A stretch of DNA of 64,000 nt from NCBI RefSeq assembly GCF_029667115.1, contig NZ_JARUIU010000009.1:54984-118983 (forward strand), read 5' to 3'. Of this stretch, positions 51,917 through 61,003 are shown piece after piece (positions within the stretch are counted from its first letter, which is position 1; the number at the start of each line of letters is the position of its first letter). The position numbers and the translations under genes were made by a program. Source of the stretch: Jeotgalibacillus sp. ET6. GTDB lineage: Bacteria > Bacillota > Bacilli > Bacillales > Jeotgalibacillaceae. A model generated the notes under the pieces. That model was not told the DNA's origin. It ran no database searches and saw nothing but the letters and a program-made list of their open reading frames with translations.

Positions 51917-53296
51917 TTAAACCGACTTTCTCGCTTTAGGTTTATTAATGGAAGAACCGAGTTGATTCAGCCGTTCCACAAGATCTCCATTTGCGTTATC
52001 TGTTTGGTTAGAACTTGATGAAGTTAATGATTCTTTAAACTCATATGCATTTGAGCCATGCTCTGAATAGTCCAGACCGGCAAGTTCTTCTTCTCTTTCT
52101 ACGCGGATCCCTCCGGCAGCTTTCAGAATATAGACGCTTGCACCGACAGCAGCTGCCGTCCATAAGATAACTGCACCGACACCGAGAGCCTGCACACCCA
52201 GTAATCCGAGACCGCCGCCATAAACGGCGCCATTGGCAGTATCAAAAAGTCCCACCGCAAGCGTTCCCCAGATTCCGCAGACACCATGTACAGCGATTGC
52301 GCCAACTGGATCGTCCACACGTAAAACGACATCAATAAAACGAATTCCTTCTACGAGAATAACCCCTGCGATTAACCCGATAATAATGGCGCCTAACAAG
52401 GATACATTTGCTGTCCCCGCAGTAATCCCTACAAGACCGCCAAGCGCTCCGTTTAATGTAATGGAAGGATCAATCTTTTTAAATCGTATTCTTGAGTAAA
52501 GGGCTGATGCGACCACACCGCCAGAAGCTGATAACAGGGTCGTTGAGATAACAACTGGTACCAGGGATGGATCAGCAGCAAGAGAACTTCCGCCATTAAA
52601 GCCAAACCAGCCAAACCATAAGATAAATACCCCGAGTGCGCCAAGAGGTATATTGTGTCCGGGGATGGCATTGACACTTTTACCGCTGTATTTACCAATA
52701 CGGGCACCCAGGAAAAGTACAGCAATAAATGCTCCGACTGCTCCTGTTAAGTGAACGACAGTAGATCCGGCAAAATCAACAAATCCAAGCTCTGAAATCC
52801 AGCCGCCGCCCCAAATCCAATGACCAACGACAGGGTAGATTGCACCCGTCATTAAAACGGTTAGAAGCAAATAACTGCTCAATTTCATTCTTTCTGCAAC
52901 AGCACCGGAAATGATGGTAGCACAGGTGGCGGCAAATACAGCCTGGAAAACAAAAAAGCCTATGTCATCGACACCTTGCAGTGCAAAACCGGATGTTCCA
53001 AAGAAGCCGTTTGAGTTGCCAAACATAATCCCATATCCTACTAAAAAGTAAAGGATTGAACCAAGTGAAATTGTCAGGATATTTTTCATTAAAATGTTCA
53101 GACTGTTTTTCGCCCTTGAAAACCCTGACTCTACCATTGCAAACCCTGCGTGCATAAAAAAGACTAAGATAGCAGCAATCATAATCCACATGGTATCAAC
53201 GGATAATTGAACACTTTCAGGAGTTACAGGGGCAGCGAATGTAGTGGTGGATAATAAACTTCCTGCAAAAACGATGGACCCAATTTTTTTCTTCAT
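51917..53296 (-). CDS. amtB: Ammonium transporter AmtB (NrgA)
   Basis: This is a 459-aa ammonium channel with an N-terminal signal-like segment (MKKKIGSIVFAGSLLSTTTF) and about eleven membrane helices. The pore residues are seen as GSTVVHLTGAVGAF and AVHGVCGIWGTLAVG (twin His). The C-terminal ~60 residues are a cytoplasmic tail that GlnK can contact. ATG 53296 follows GGAGGTG. The extended ORF upstream overlaps glnK and is rejected. It is in one operon with glnK, which lies 28 bases upstream, controlled by TnrA-type boxes. Confidence 0.95.
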   Translation of the reverse strand: MKKKIGSIVFAGSLLSTTTFAAPVTPESVQLSVDTMWIMIAAILVFFMHAGFAMVESGFSRAKNSLNILMKNILTISLGSILYFLVGYGIMFGNSNGFFGTSGFALQGVDDIGFFVFQAVFAATCATIISGAVAERMKLSSYLLLTVLMTGAIYPVVGHWIWGGGWISELGFVDFAGSTVVHLTGAVGAFIAVLFLGARIGKYSGKSVNAIPGHNIPLGALGVFILWFGWFGFNGGSSLAADPSLVPVVISTTLLSASGGVVASALYSRIRFKKIDPSITLNGALGGLVGITAGTANVSLLGAIIIGLIAGVILVEGIRFIDVVLRVDDPVGAIAVHGVCGIWGTLAVGLFDTANGAVYGGGLGLLGVQALGVGAVILWTAAAVGASVYILKAAGGIRVEREEELAGLDYSEHGSNAYEFKESLTSSSSNQTDNANGDLVERLNQLGSSINKPKARKSV

Positions 53297-53324
53297 TGTT
53301 GCACCTCCATAGGTTTTATCTTGC

Positions 53325-53666
53325 TTATAAAACAGCTTCTTTTCCACGTTCTCCATTTCGAATGCGAATAACTTCTTCAATTTGAGAGATAAATATTTTT
53401 CCGTCACCAACCTGGCCCGTTCCGCATGCATCGATAATGGCCTCTACAATCTCATCTACTTTATGCTCTTCTGACACCATTTCCACTTTAATTCTTGAGA
53501 CAAGCGGGAGCTCGTAGGTTGTGCCCCTGAATGCTCCTTTTTTTCCCTTTTGATTTCCGCATCCGGCGGCTTCAAAAACTGTTAAGCCGCTGATCCCGAT
53601 ATGAACCAGTGACTGACGAAGCTCCTGAAACACTTCCGGCCGGACAATTGCCTCGATTTTTTTCAT
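53325..53666 (-). CDS. glnK: Nitrogen regulatory P-II protein GlnK (NrgB)
   Basis: This 113-aa PII protein senses energy and nitrogen state and binds AmtB. The T-loop region reads GAFRGTTYELPLVSRIKVE with Tyr51 at the apex position. The C-terminal PII signature is GKIFISQIEEVIRIRNGERG. ATG 53666 is eight bases after GAGGAG. It is the first gene of a glnK-amtB operon, the reverse of the B. subtilis nrgAB order. Confidence 0.95.
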   Translation of the reverse strand: MKKIEAIVRPEVFQELRQSLVHIGISGLTVFEAAGCGNQKGKKGAFRGTTYELPLVSRIKVEMVSEEHKVDEIVEAIIDACGTGQVGDGKIFISQIEEVIRIRNGERGKEAVL

Positions 53667-53688
53667 ACCTTTCACTCCTCATTTCTCA

Positions 53689-53705
53689 TGTTAGGTTTTA
53701 TGACA
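53689..53705. promoter_or_regulatory. TnrA/GlnR-type box, downstream site
   Basis: TGTTAGGTTTTATGACA exactly fits the TnrA/GlnR pattern TGTnA-N7-TnACA. It lies about 9-25 bases after the expected transcription start of glnK, which is a repression-type location. Confidence 0.8.
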
Positions 53706-53720
53706 TGAACTATGTACCTA

Positions 53721-53749
53721 ATAATATTCAGAAAATTGATAAAATGCAA
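53721..53749 (-). promoter_or_regulatory. Sigma-A promoter of glnK-amtB
   Basis: On the minus strand TTGCAT (53744-53749) and TATTAT (53721-53726) are 17 bp apart. It lies between the two TnrA/GlnR boxes. Confidence 0.75.
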
Positions 53750-53776
53750 CCCTTTTTTATAAAAAAATAAAATTCA

Positions 53777-53793
53777 TGTAAGAAAACCTAACA
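53777..53793. promoter_or_regulatory. TnrA/GlnR-type box, upstream site
   Basis: TGTAAGAAAACCTAACA (minus strand TGTTAGGTTTTCTTACA) also fits TGTnA-N7-TnACA exactly. It lies 28 bp upstream of the -35 of the glnK promoter, an activation-type side. Confidence 0.8.
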
Positions 53794-53822
53794 TGAAAAA
53801 GGGTCTGCCATATGGCAAACCC
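53794..53822 (-). terminator. Terminator of the MATE exporter gene
   Basis: On the minus strand GGGTtTGCCAT / ATGGCAgACCC (one T-G pair, no loop spacing) is followed by TTTTTCATG, twenty bases after the stop. Confidence 0.75.
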
Positions 53823-53842
53823 CTTGAGAGACAACCATTCAT

Positions 53843-55186
53843 TCAATTTTCAGCATGAACAAAATGTTTTTTTACCCATACTCTTGAACGCCATCTTTTT
53901 AGCATGATCAACCCTCTAATCCACTCATCGCAAATAAAGGCGATCCAAACGCCGATAAGTCCAAATTCAAATACGATTCCAAGTAAATACGAGAGAAAAG
54001 CAGCGATGCCCCACATAAAAATAATTCCTACATATGCTGGGAAACGCACATCTCCTGCTGCGCGGAGTGCGTTTATAACTACTAGATTAAAACTTCTTCC
54101 TGGTTCAAGCAGAATAGTAAGAAGAATAAGAATGGATCCAACTGAAATAATATCCGGGTTATCAGTAAAAATTCCAAGCAGCTGCTCAGCGAAAAGAGAA
54201 AATAAAACAGCCATGAAGATCGATAAGTAGACAGAGATTTTTAAACTTTTAATACAGCGTTTATAGGCATCTTCATATTCACCTGCTCCTACCATTCTGC
54301 CAATTAAAATCTGTGACCCTTGACTTATTGCGACGGCAAACAGAAAGATAAACATCATGATATTTTGTGCATAAACTTTCGTCGTGATGGCTTCTGTTCC
54401 GATCATTGCAATAAATGCAGTGATAACAAGCTGGGAAGCATTGTAGGATAGCTGCTCTCCTGCTGATGGTATGCCGATTTTAAGAAGATTTTTAATATGT
54501 GAATAAGGCAGTGAAAACAAACGTATAAAAGGCAGTTGATTCGGCAGACGCTTCAGTAAAAGAATAAATATAATGAAAAATCCAATAATCCTGCTGCCGA
54601 TAGTGGAGTAAGCAACGCCTTCAACTCCGAGAACAGGAAAGCCGAGCGGCCCGAAGATGAAAAAGTAGTTTCCGATTACATTCAGTATATTCATAGCTAA
54701 TGTTACATACATAGCATCTTTTGTGAAGCCGTAGCTCCTTAAGATCGCTCCTGCAGTCATAATTAAGGCCTGTACAAATAAAAATCCTCCAACAAATTTC
54801 AAGTAAAAAGATGATTCACTTACGAGCTCCAGAGGGATATCCATCATCTTTAAAATCCAATCATCAAAAAGGACAATCAGCAGACTTAAAAAAGCGCCAA
54901 AAGCGAAATTTGCCGCCAACGAGACGACCGAAACCTCAGCAGCGCTTTTTTCTCTGCTCCCGCCTACGTATTGAGCGATTAAAATAGAAGTTCCTGTTGC
55001 AATAAAGCCAAACATTACAATCAACAGAAATAAGATTTGATTTGCTACACCAACAGCTGCCACACTGTTGTCTGAATACTGGCTGAGCATCAGAGTATCT
55101 GCATTACCCATCAGCATATGCAGCGAAATTTCAATAAATATCGGCCATGTTAATGCAAAAAGTGTTAATTTATCGGGTTTTTTCAT
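53843..55186 (-). CDS. yisQ: MATE-family multidrug exporter, YisQ-like
   Basis: This 447-aa protein has twelve membrane segments in two similar halves. MATE features are present: HMLMGNADTLMLSQYSDNSVAAVGVANQI near the N-terminus and QGSQILIGRMVGAG in the second half, mirroring IATGTSILIAQYVGGSR in the first. GGAGG precedes the ATG. It is the yisQ position of the B. subtilis map and is the last gene that follows that synteny. The substrate is unknown. Confidence 0.9.
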   Translation of the reverse strand: MKKPDKLTLFALTWPIFIEISLHMLMGNADTLMLSQYSDNSVAAVGVANQILFLLIVMFGFIATGTSILIAQYVGGSREKSAAEVSVVSLAANFAFGAFLSLLIVLFDDWILKMMDIPLELVSESSFYLKFVGGFLFVQALIMTAGAILRSYGFTKDAMYVTLAMNILNVIGNYFFIFGPLGFPVLGVEGVAYSTIGSRIIGFFIIFILLLKRLPNQLPFIRLFSLPYSHIKNLLKIGIPSAGEQLSYNASQLVITAFIAMIGTEAITTKVYAQNIMMFIFLFAVAISQGSQILIGRMVGAGEYEDAYKRCIKSLKISVYLSIFMAVLFSLFAEQLLGIFTDNPDIISVGSILILLTILLEPGRSFNLVVINALRAAGDVRFPAYVGIIFMWGIAAFLSYLLGIVFEFGLIGVWIAFICDEWIRGLIMLKRWRSRVWVKKHFVHAEN

Positions 55187-55205
55187 TTTGATCCTCCAAC
55201 TTGAA

Positions 55206-55253
55206 CACCAAAGGGACTGACCAATAAAGTAATGGACAGTCCCGGCTTTGGTT
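55206..55253 (-). other. Stem-loop after the neopullulanase gene
   Basis: A stem ACCAAAG.GGACTG / CAGTC..GCTTTGGT overlaps the end of the neopullulanase gene region and lies before the MATE gene. It has no U-run, so it is more likely an mRNA-stabilising or attenuating element than a terminator. Confidence 0.45.
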
Positions 55254-57009
55254 AATGGCTTAGTTTAATAATCTTAGCTTCTAAAGGATCTAAGTTTACT
55301 TTTCCTTTGTTCCATTTGACTGATTTGCCAGTCAGTAAGTCGACAGCATTAGGATCTTCAAACGTGAACGGTAGTTTAAGTTTATCTTTTTTATCGCTGG
55401 TATTTAATAATACAATTACAGATGTGCTTTCATTCGAACGTATATAGCCAAAGGATTTTTCACTAAGATCAGATGGCAGGAATGAAAAAGTGCCGGCATT
55501 AGCAAGTAAAGGCTCAGATTTGCGAATGGCGATTAATGACTTAACCCATTCGAGAAGCTCCTGATCCAGTTTTGTTTCGTCCCATTCCATGCATTTCCTG
55601 CAGCCCGGATCCTGCCCGCCAGTCAAGCCAATTTCATCTCCATAATAAATGGATGGAGTACCGTAGTACGTTAATAAGATCGTGAAGATCTGTTTTAGTG
55701 TTTCCTTGTTATTTTCGCATTCAGTCAGGATTCTTGGTGTATCGTGACTGCCAACAAGATTAAAAGTGACTTGATTAATGTTCTTAGGATACATATGCTG
55801 GACCTTGGTCATATCTTCCACAAATTCTTTAACGGTTAAATCTTTTTTAGCAAAAAGCCGTAAAACATTCGTCGTAAACGGGTAGTTCATCACGGCATCA
55901 AATTGATCGCCTTTAAGCCACGGAATGGAATCGTGCCAGATCTCGCCTAGAATATATAAATCCGGATTAATTGCTTTTACCTCTGACCGAAAATCTCTCC
56001 AGAAAGCCTGATCTACTTCGTTTGCAACGTCGAGCCGCCACGCGTCGATATCAAATTCTCTTGCCCAGTAACGTCCGCATTCAAGTAAATAATTTTTCAC
56101 TTCAGGGTTTTCTGTATTCAATTTTGGCATCATATAAGTGAATCCGAACGTATCGTAATTTGGTTTAGGTTTTGTTTCCACATGATAGTCCCATAGATGG
56201 AACCAATCATTGTATCTGGACTCTTTCCCTTTTTTCAAAACGTCTTGAAAAGGAGGGAAGTAATAGCCGCTATGATTAAACACAGCATCTAGCATGATGC
56301 GGATCCCCCGTTTTTTACATTCCTGAACAAGCGTTTTGAAGGTTTCTTTTGAACCGAATTGAGGGTCAATTTCAAAGTAGTCAATGGTATCGTATTTATG
56401 GTTCGACGTAGCGGTAAAAAGAGGATTAAAATAAATTCCGGTAACGCCAAGTTCCACCAGATAGTCCAAATGATTAATGATTCCCTGCATATCTCCGCCG
56501 AAAAAACTGTTTACCTTCGGATCTTCACTTCCCCAGGGGAGAGTGCCTTTCGGATCTAAAGAAGGGTCCCCATTAGCAAAGCGTTCAGGGAATATTTGAT
56601 ACCATACCGTGTCTTTAACCCATTCTGGAGCTGTAAAGATGTCTGCTTTATTTATATATGGAAAACAAAAGTATTCTCCTATGTCTTCCGGCGGCGATTC
56701 TCTAAAGCCCTTTTCACCGAAGAAAACGCTTTCTTTCCTATTATATAGCTGAAACCCATAGCGGAGTCTTCTTAATTCCGGGGTTACAACTGCGATCCAG
56801 TAATCATATAAATCATCGCTTCCGCTTATCGTCATGGGTATGGAGGTGAAATTCCAGAGACTGTCGGTCCAGTCGTAGGGATCACCAAGCAAAAGTTTTA
56901 GCTCGTCTACATCCTTTTTCTTAGTTTTAATCTGGATATGTAATTCTTTTTCATTCATTGCATACGCGTCAATGCGGTCTGCGCGGTGGTGAACGGCTTC
57001 TCTAATCAT
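55252..57009 (-). CDS. Intracellular neopullulanase / maltogenic amylase-type glycosidase (GH13_20)
   Basis: This 585-aa enzyme cuts cyclodextrins, pullulan or imported maltodextrins in the cytoplasm. It lacks a signal peptide. An N-terminal starch-binding-like domain (about 120 residues) precedes the GH13 barrel. Catalytic residues are Asp in DAWRLDVANEV, Glu in LYILGEIWHDS and Asp in LVGSHDTPR. The start at 57009 (MIREAVHHRADRIDAYA) has AAGGAGCC eight bases upstream and matches family starts. It is divergent from mdxE. The nearest B. subtilis protein is YvdF, in the mdx cluster. Confidence 0.93.
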   Translation of the reverse strand: MIREAVHHRADRIDAYAMNEKELHIQIKTKKKDVDELKLLLGDPYDWTDSLWNFTSIPMTISGSDDLYDYWIAVVTPELRRLRYGFQLYNRKESVFFGEKGFRESPPEDIGEYFCFPYINKADIFTAPEWVKDTVWYQIFPERFANGDPSLDPKGTLPWGSEDPKVNSFFGGDMQGIINHLDYLVELGVTGIYFNPLFTATSNHKYDTIDYFEIDPQFGSKETFKTLVQECKKRGIRIMLDAVFNHSGYYFPPFQDVLKKGKESRYNDWFHLWDYHVETKPKPNYDTFGFTYMMPKLNTENPEVKNYLLECGRYWAREFDIDAWRLDVANEVDQAFWRDFRSEVKAINPDLYILGEIWHDSIPWLKGDQFDAVMNYPFTTNVLRLFAKKDLTVKEFVEDMTKVQHMYPKNINQVTFNLVGSHDTPRILTECENNKETLKQIFTILLTYYGTPSIYYGDEIGLTGGQDPGCRKCMEWDETKLDQELLEWVKSLIAIRKSEPLLANAGTFSFLPSDLSEKSFGYIRSNESTSVIVLLNTSDKKDKLKLPFTFEDPNAVDLLTGKSVKWNKGKVNLDPLEAKIIKLSH

Positions 57010-57355
57010 CGAATCGGCTCCTTTATAAATAATTGAATGGCGTACCATTCCAATTGGTTATAAGATTATGGCAACAGATTAGGTCTGTCAACGGGTTAGT
57101 TATAAAGAATGAACCGAGGGTGAGAATGGAACCAGCGATTCAGTCATAAAAAATATGAATTTATTAGAAAAGTTTTAAAAAAAGTATTGTATTATTCTTA
57201 AAGTTATTTATAATAAAAGGAGGTTGTGCAATCGTTTTCACAAAAATAATGTAAGCGGTTTAGATGTTGTTGTAGAGCACAATAGCATTTTTATAAAGAG
57301 AAATTGTGCAAACGGTTGTTCAAACCCGGATAAAAACCTTTAGGAGGGGTCAATT
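57010..57355. promoter_or_regulatory. Divergent control region of the maltodextrin island
   Basis: This 346-bp region holds the promoters of the neopullulanase gene and mdxEFG. Three boxes with a TGnAA-n-CG core lie at 57227-57240, 57250-57263 and 57307-57320. The mdxE promoter is TTGTAG (57270-57275) with TATAAA (57292-57297), 16 bp apart. The third box starts about +4, where bound repressor would block transcription. The first box fits the CcpA cre pattern with one mismatch. The minus-strand promoter is not clear. Confidence 0.7.
57307..57320. promoter_or_regulatory. LacI-type operator at the mdxE transcription start
   Basis: TGCAAACGGTTGTT has the CAAAC-GGTTG near-palindrome of LacI/GalR repressors and sits just after the mdxE -10 box. 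It is the best candidate MdxR operator. Confidence 0.65.
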
Positions 57356-58621
57356 TTGAAAAAGTATGCATCAGTTTTAGCTTCATCATTGCTTTTGGCA
57401 GGCGTTTTAGGCGCATGTGCACCGGATCGTGAAGAATCTGGAGAATCTACAGATGGGGGCGGTTCCGGATCATCAGAAGAAGCACCGGAAACACTGAAAG
57501 TCTGGGTAAATGACAGTGAAGAACAGAAAGCCGTATTAGACAAGCTTTTTGATAAATACACAGAAGAAACAGGGATCGAAATTGAAACAACGCCAATGAA
57601 TATGCTCGATCAAATCGAAGCGTTAAACCTCGATGGTCCTGCAGGCAACGGACCGGACTTGTTCTTCCAGCCGCATGACAGACTGGGCAATATCTTATTG
57701 CAGAACTTAGCGGCTCCTTTGGATCTTGGTGATGCTGAAGGCGATTACTCTCAAACTGCAATTGATGCGGTAACCTATGACGGAGAAATTTATGGAGCTC
57801 CTTTAGTCGTTGAAACGTATGCAACGTTCTACAATAAAGACCTGGTAGAAGAACCACCTGCTACAATGGATGACCTGATGACAATTGCGGAAGAACAGAC
57901 AGACTCATCAACTGAAACTTATGGTTTCCTTATGGAAGCTGCTAACTTTTATTTCTCATACCCATTCTTCGGCGCTAATGGAGCGTATGTATTTAACAAT
58001 GAAGGCGGTTCGTATGATGTAGAAGATATCGGCCTTAATAATGAAGGCGCAGTAGCAGGCGGAGAGTTAATTCAATCTTGGTACGAAAATGGCTACATCC
58101 CGGTTGAGATCAATCCGGATATCATGAACGGATTATTTGCAGACGGTAAAGTCGGCGTTGCCATCACTGGCCCTTGGCAGATTCCTGCATACGAGGAAGC
58201 GCTTGGTGAAAGCCTTGGAACGGCTATTCTTCCGACTGTTGACGGAACAAACGCAACATCGTTTGTAGGAGTTAAATCATGGATGGTATCCGACTACTCA
58301 GAAAACAAAGAGGCAGCAACTGATCTTGCTTTGTTCCTGACAAATGAGGAAAACTCAACTCAATACTTTGAAGAGGCTGGCGAGCTTCCTGCCAACCAGG
58401 CAGCTCTTGAAAGCGAAGCTGTAACTTCCAATGAATTAATCGCACCATTTGCTGAACAAATCCAATATGGTACACCAATGCCATCAACTCCTGAAATGCA
58501 GCAGGTTTGGGACCCAATCAACAATGCACTTCTATTCATTGCACAAGGCGATGATGTTCAGGAAGTACTTGATGAAGCTGTACAAACAATCAAAGATAAT
58601 ATTGCTGCAGCACAGCAGTAA
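57356..58621 (+). CDS. mdxE: Maltodextrin ABC transporter solute-binding lipoprotein MdxE
   Basis: This 421-aa lipoprotein captures maltose or maltodextrin. It starts with TTG eight bases after AGGAGGGG. The signal peptide ends in the lipobox LGAC. An acidic Ser/Gly linker follows (EESGESTDGGGSGSSEEAPE). The mature domain has family features KVWVNDSEEQKAVLDK, GKVGVAITGPW and ATSFVGVKSWMVSDYS. mdxF follows after an intercistronic hairpin, so the operon continues. Confidence 0.93.
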   Translation: MKKYASVLASSLLLAGVLGACAPDREESGESTDGGGSGSSEEAPETLKVWVNDSEEQKAVLDKLFDKYTEETGIEIETTPMNMLDQIEALNLDGPAGNGPDLFFQPHDRLGNILLQNLAAPLDLGDAEGDYSQTAIDAVTYDGEIYGAPLVVETYATFYNKDLVEEPPATMDDLMTIAEEQTDSSTETYGFLMEAANFYFSYPFFGANGAYVFNNEGGSYDVEDIGLNNEGAVAGGELIQSWYENGYIPVEINPDIMNGLFADGKVGVAITGPWQIPAYEEALGESLGTAILPTVDGTNATSFVGVKSWMVSDYSENKEAATDLALFLTNEENSTQYFEEAGELPANQAALESEAVTSNELIAPFAEQIQYGTPMPSTPEMQQVWDPINNALLFIAQGDDVQEVLDEAVQTIKDNIAAAQQ

Positions 58622-58638
58622 TTAGATTCATGACCCTG

Positions 58639-58669
58639 GTGGATAGAAGGATTCCCTCCTTCTATCCAC
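58639..58669 (+). other. Intercistronic hairpin between mdxE and mdxF
   Basis: A perfect 13-bp stem (GTGGATAGAAGGA / TCCTTCTATCCAC) with loop TTCCC lies 17 bases after the mdxE stop. The bases after it are TGCATTTTATAAAG, not a strong U-run. It probably protects mdxE mRNA or causes partial termination so that more binding protein is made than permease. Confidence 0.7.
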
Positions 58670-58722
58670 TGCATTTTATAAAGAAGAAATTTCTTCTAGA
58701 ACCTCGCTAGGGAGGCGATGAC

Positions 58723-60033
58723 ATGTCGACTGCAAATCCAACAGCTAAAAAATCACATAACCCCAATACAGCTGTTATTTTATCCATTTTACTTGCGGGA
58801 TTAGGTCAGTTGTACAACCGCAGATATGTAAAAGGAATACTTTTTATTATTATTGAAGTTTCGTTTATATTAACTCTCGGGCGTTTCTTAAACCTTGGAT
58901 TATGGGGGCTTACAACACTTGGAACACTCGAAGGCACTGATCATTCTGTTATTCTATTAATCTATGGATTGATTTCACTAATCCTGATCGCTTTTGCTGT
59001 GACGCTTTATGTGGTGAATGTTAAAGATGCGAAAAAGGATGCACTGCGCATTCAAAAGGGAGAAAAACCTCTTACTTTCAGAGAAGCAGCAGGGAATGTA
59101 TGGGATAAAGGATTTCCTTATTTCTTCGTAACACCCGGCTTGATCATGCTGGCTTTTATCGTTATTTTGCCGCTGATGTTTACGGTGGCCCTGGCGTTTA
59201 CCGACTACAGTCAATACAACCAGCCTCCAAGAGCTTTGCTTTCGTGGGTAGGGTTTGATAATTTCTCCAGACTGTTTTTTGAAACAGGAGGAGCAGGAAA
59301 TAATATTTGGCAAGATACTTTTATAAGTGTTTTTACGTGGACGATCGTTTGGACACTGGTAGCTACGACGCTCCAAATTGCGCTTGGTTTGTTTTTGGCG
59401 CTGATTGTAAATGATCCCCGGATTAAATTTAAGCGTTTAATTCGAACTATTTTAATTTTGCCTTGGGCAGTACCTGCTTTCGTTACCATTCTGGTGTTTG
59501 CAGCTATGTTTAACGATCGGTTCGGTGCCATTAATACGGATATTCTGGCAGTTTTCGATTTGTCGATCCCATGGTTACAGGATCCTTTTTATACGAGAAT
59601 TGCGTTAATTATGATACAGACCTGGCTTGGCTTTCCATTCGTTTTCGCTTTATTTACGGGAATCCTGCAAAGTATTTCGAAAGAATGGTATGAAGCTGCA
59701 GATGTGGACGGTGCAAACCGCATGCAAAAATTTAAGAGCATTACGCTGCCGCACGTTTTGTACGCAACAGCGCCGCTATTAATTATGCAATATGCCGGTA
59801 ATTTCAATAACTTTAATATTATCTATTTATTTAACGAGGGTGGACCTGCAGTCCGCGGACAAAATGCCGGCGGAACCGATATCCTGATTTCGTGGGTGTA
59901 TGACTTAACCTTTGAATTAAATCAATACAGTATGGCTGCAGCTATTACAATCATACTCGGATTAATTGTTACGGGGTTTGCGTTTTTCCAATTTAGAAAA
60001 ACACGCTCGTTTAAAGAGGAGGGGAACTTATAA
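58723..60033 (+). CDS. mdxF: Maltodextrin ABC transporter permease MdxF
   Basis: This 436-aa permease is the larger MalF-type subunit. The N-terminal ~130 residues carry an extra three-helix region with AGLGQLYNRRYVKGILF, similar to TM2-type sequences and found in Bacillus MdxF. The remaining part has six helices and the EAA loop EWYEAADVDGANRMQKF, which contacts the ATPase. GGGAGGCG precedes the ATG. The stop and mdxG start share one base (TAATG). Confidence 0.94.
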   Translation: MSTANPTAKKSHNPNTAVILSILLAGLGQLYNRRYVKGILFIIIEVSFILTLGRFLNLGLWGLTTLGTLEGTDHSVILLIYGLISLILIAFAVTLYVVNVKDAKKDALRIQKGEKPLTFREAAGNVWDKGFPYFFVTPGLIMLAFIVILPLMFTVALAFTDYSQYNQPPRALLSWVGFDNFSRLFFETGGAGNNIWQDTFISVFTWTIVWTLVATTLQIALGLFLALIVNDPRIKFKRLIRTILILPWAVPAFVTILVFAAMFNDRFGAINTDILAVFDLSIPWLQDPFYTRIALIMIQTWLGFPFVFALFTGILQSISKEWYEAADVDGANRMQKFKSITLPHVLYATAPLLIMQYAGNFNNFNIIYLFNEGGPAVRGQNAGGTDILISWVYDLTFELNQYSMAAAITIILGLIVTGFAFFQFRKTRSFKEEGNL

Positions 60034-60875
60034 TGAGCCGAAAAGCAAAATCCAAAATAGAAGTCGCGTTAATTTATTTGTTCCTGGCTTTTATGGCCAT
60101 CATTATAGGATATCCGCTGCTTTGGACTGTAGGCATGTCCTTAAACCCTGGTACAAGCCTTTATTCAGCTCAGTTAATTCCTGAAAATTGGTCTTTAGTG
60201 CATTATAAGTGGCTCTTTACAGATCCGTCGAGCGACTACTTAATCTGGTACAAGAACAGTGTGATTGTAGCAGTTGCCAATGCATTTTTCTCTGTCGTAT
60301 TAACCTCATTTGTTGCATATGCGTTCTCACGCTATCGATTTGTAGGAAGAAAATATGGATTGTACGCGTTTTTACTGCTTCAAATGTTTCCTGCCATGAT
60401 GGCGATGGTAGCCATATATGTCATGCTGAATATGGTTGGCTTGCTTGATTCACTACTTGGACTTACTTTGATCTATATTGGCGGGCAAATTCCTTTTAAC
60501 GCTTGGCTAGTTAAAGGATATTTTGATACAATACCTAAAGAACTTGATGAAGCTGCCCGCATAGACGGTGCAGGCCACCTTGGTGTGTTTTTCAGAATTA
60601 TGCTTCCGCTGGCAAAACCTATTTTAGGTGTAGTGGCCTTGTTTAATTTCATGGCGCCATTTGTAGACTTTCTGCTGCCGCGAATTATTCTAAGAAATCC
60701 TGAAAATTTCACACTTGCACTAGGGCTGTTTAACTTCATCAGCAACCAGTTCGATAATAACTTCACCCGATTTGCTGCCGGTTCAATTCTAATCGCTGTG
60801 CCAATCGCAATTGTTTACCTTTTTTCCCAGCGTTTCCTCATCTCTGGTCTGACAGCTGGAGGAACAAAAGGATAA
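60033..60875 (+). CDS. mdxG: Maltodextrin ABC transporter permease MdxG
   Basis: This 280-aa MalG-type permease has six membrane segments and the EAA loop KELDEAARIDGAGHLGVFF. The N-terminus is basic and the C-terminal QRFLISGLTAGGTKG is the typical MalG ending. It overlaps mdxF by one base. No ATPase gene follows; an MsmX-type shared ATPase elsewhere in the genome is expected. Confidence 0.95.
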   Translation: MSRKAKSKIEVALIYLFLAFMAIIIGYPLLWTVGMSLNPGTSLYSAQLIPENWSLVHYKWLFTDPSSDYLIWYKNSVIVAVANAFFSVVLTSFVAYAFSRYRFVGRKYGLYAFLLLQMFPAMMAMVAIYVMLNMVGLLDSLLGLTLIYIGGQIPFNAWLVKGYFDTIPKELDEAARIDGAGHLGVFFRIMLPLAKPILGVVALFNFMAPFVDFLLPRIILRNPENFTLALGLFNFISNQFDNNFTRFAAGSILIAVPIAIVYLFSQRFLISGLTAGGTKG

Positions 60876-61003
60876 GATCTTTCAGAAGAAGAGCAAAATT
60901 GCATGAACGCTCCGGTAAGACAAAACCTGCACAACGGCTGAAGCATCAACTATTATATGTTTATCTGGCACCAGCTTTATAAACAAAAGGAGGAGGGGCA
61001 GGG

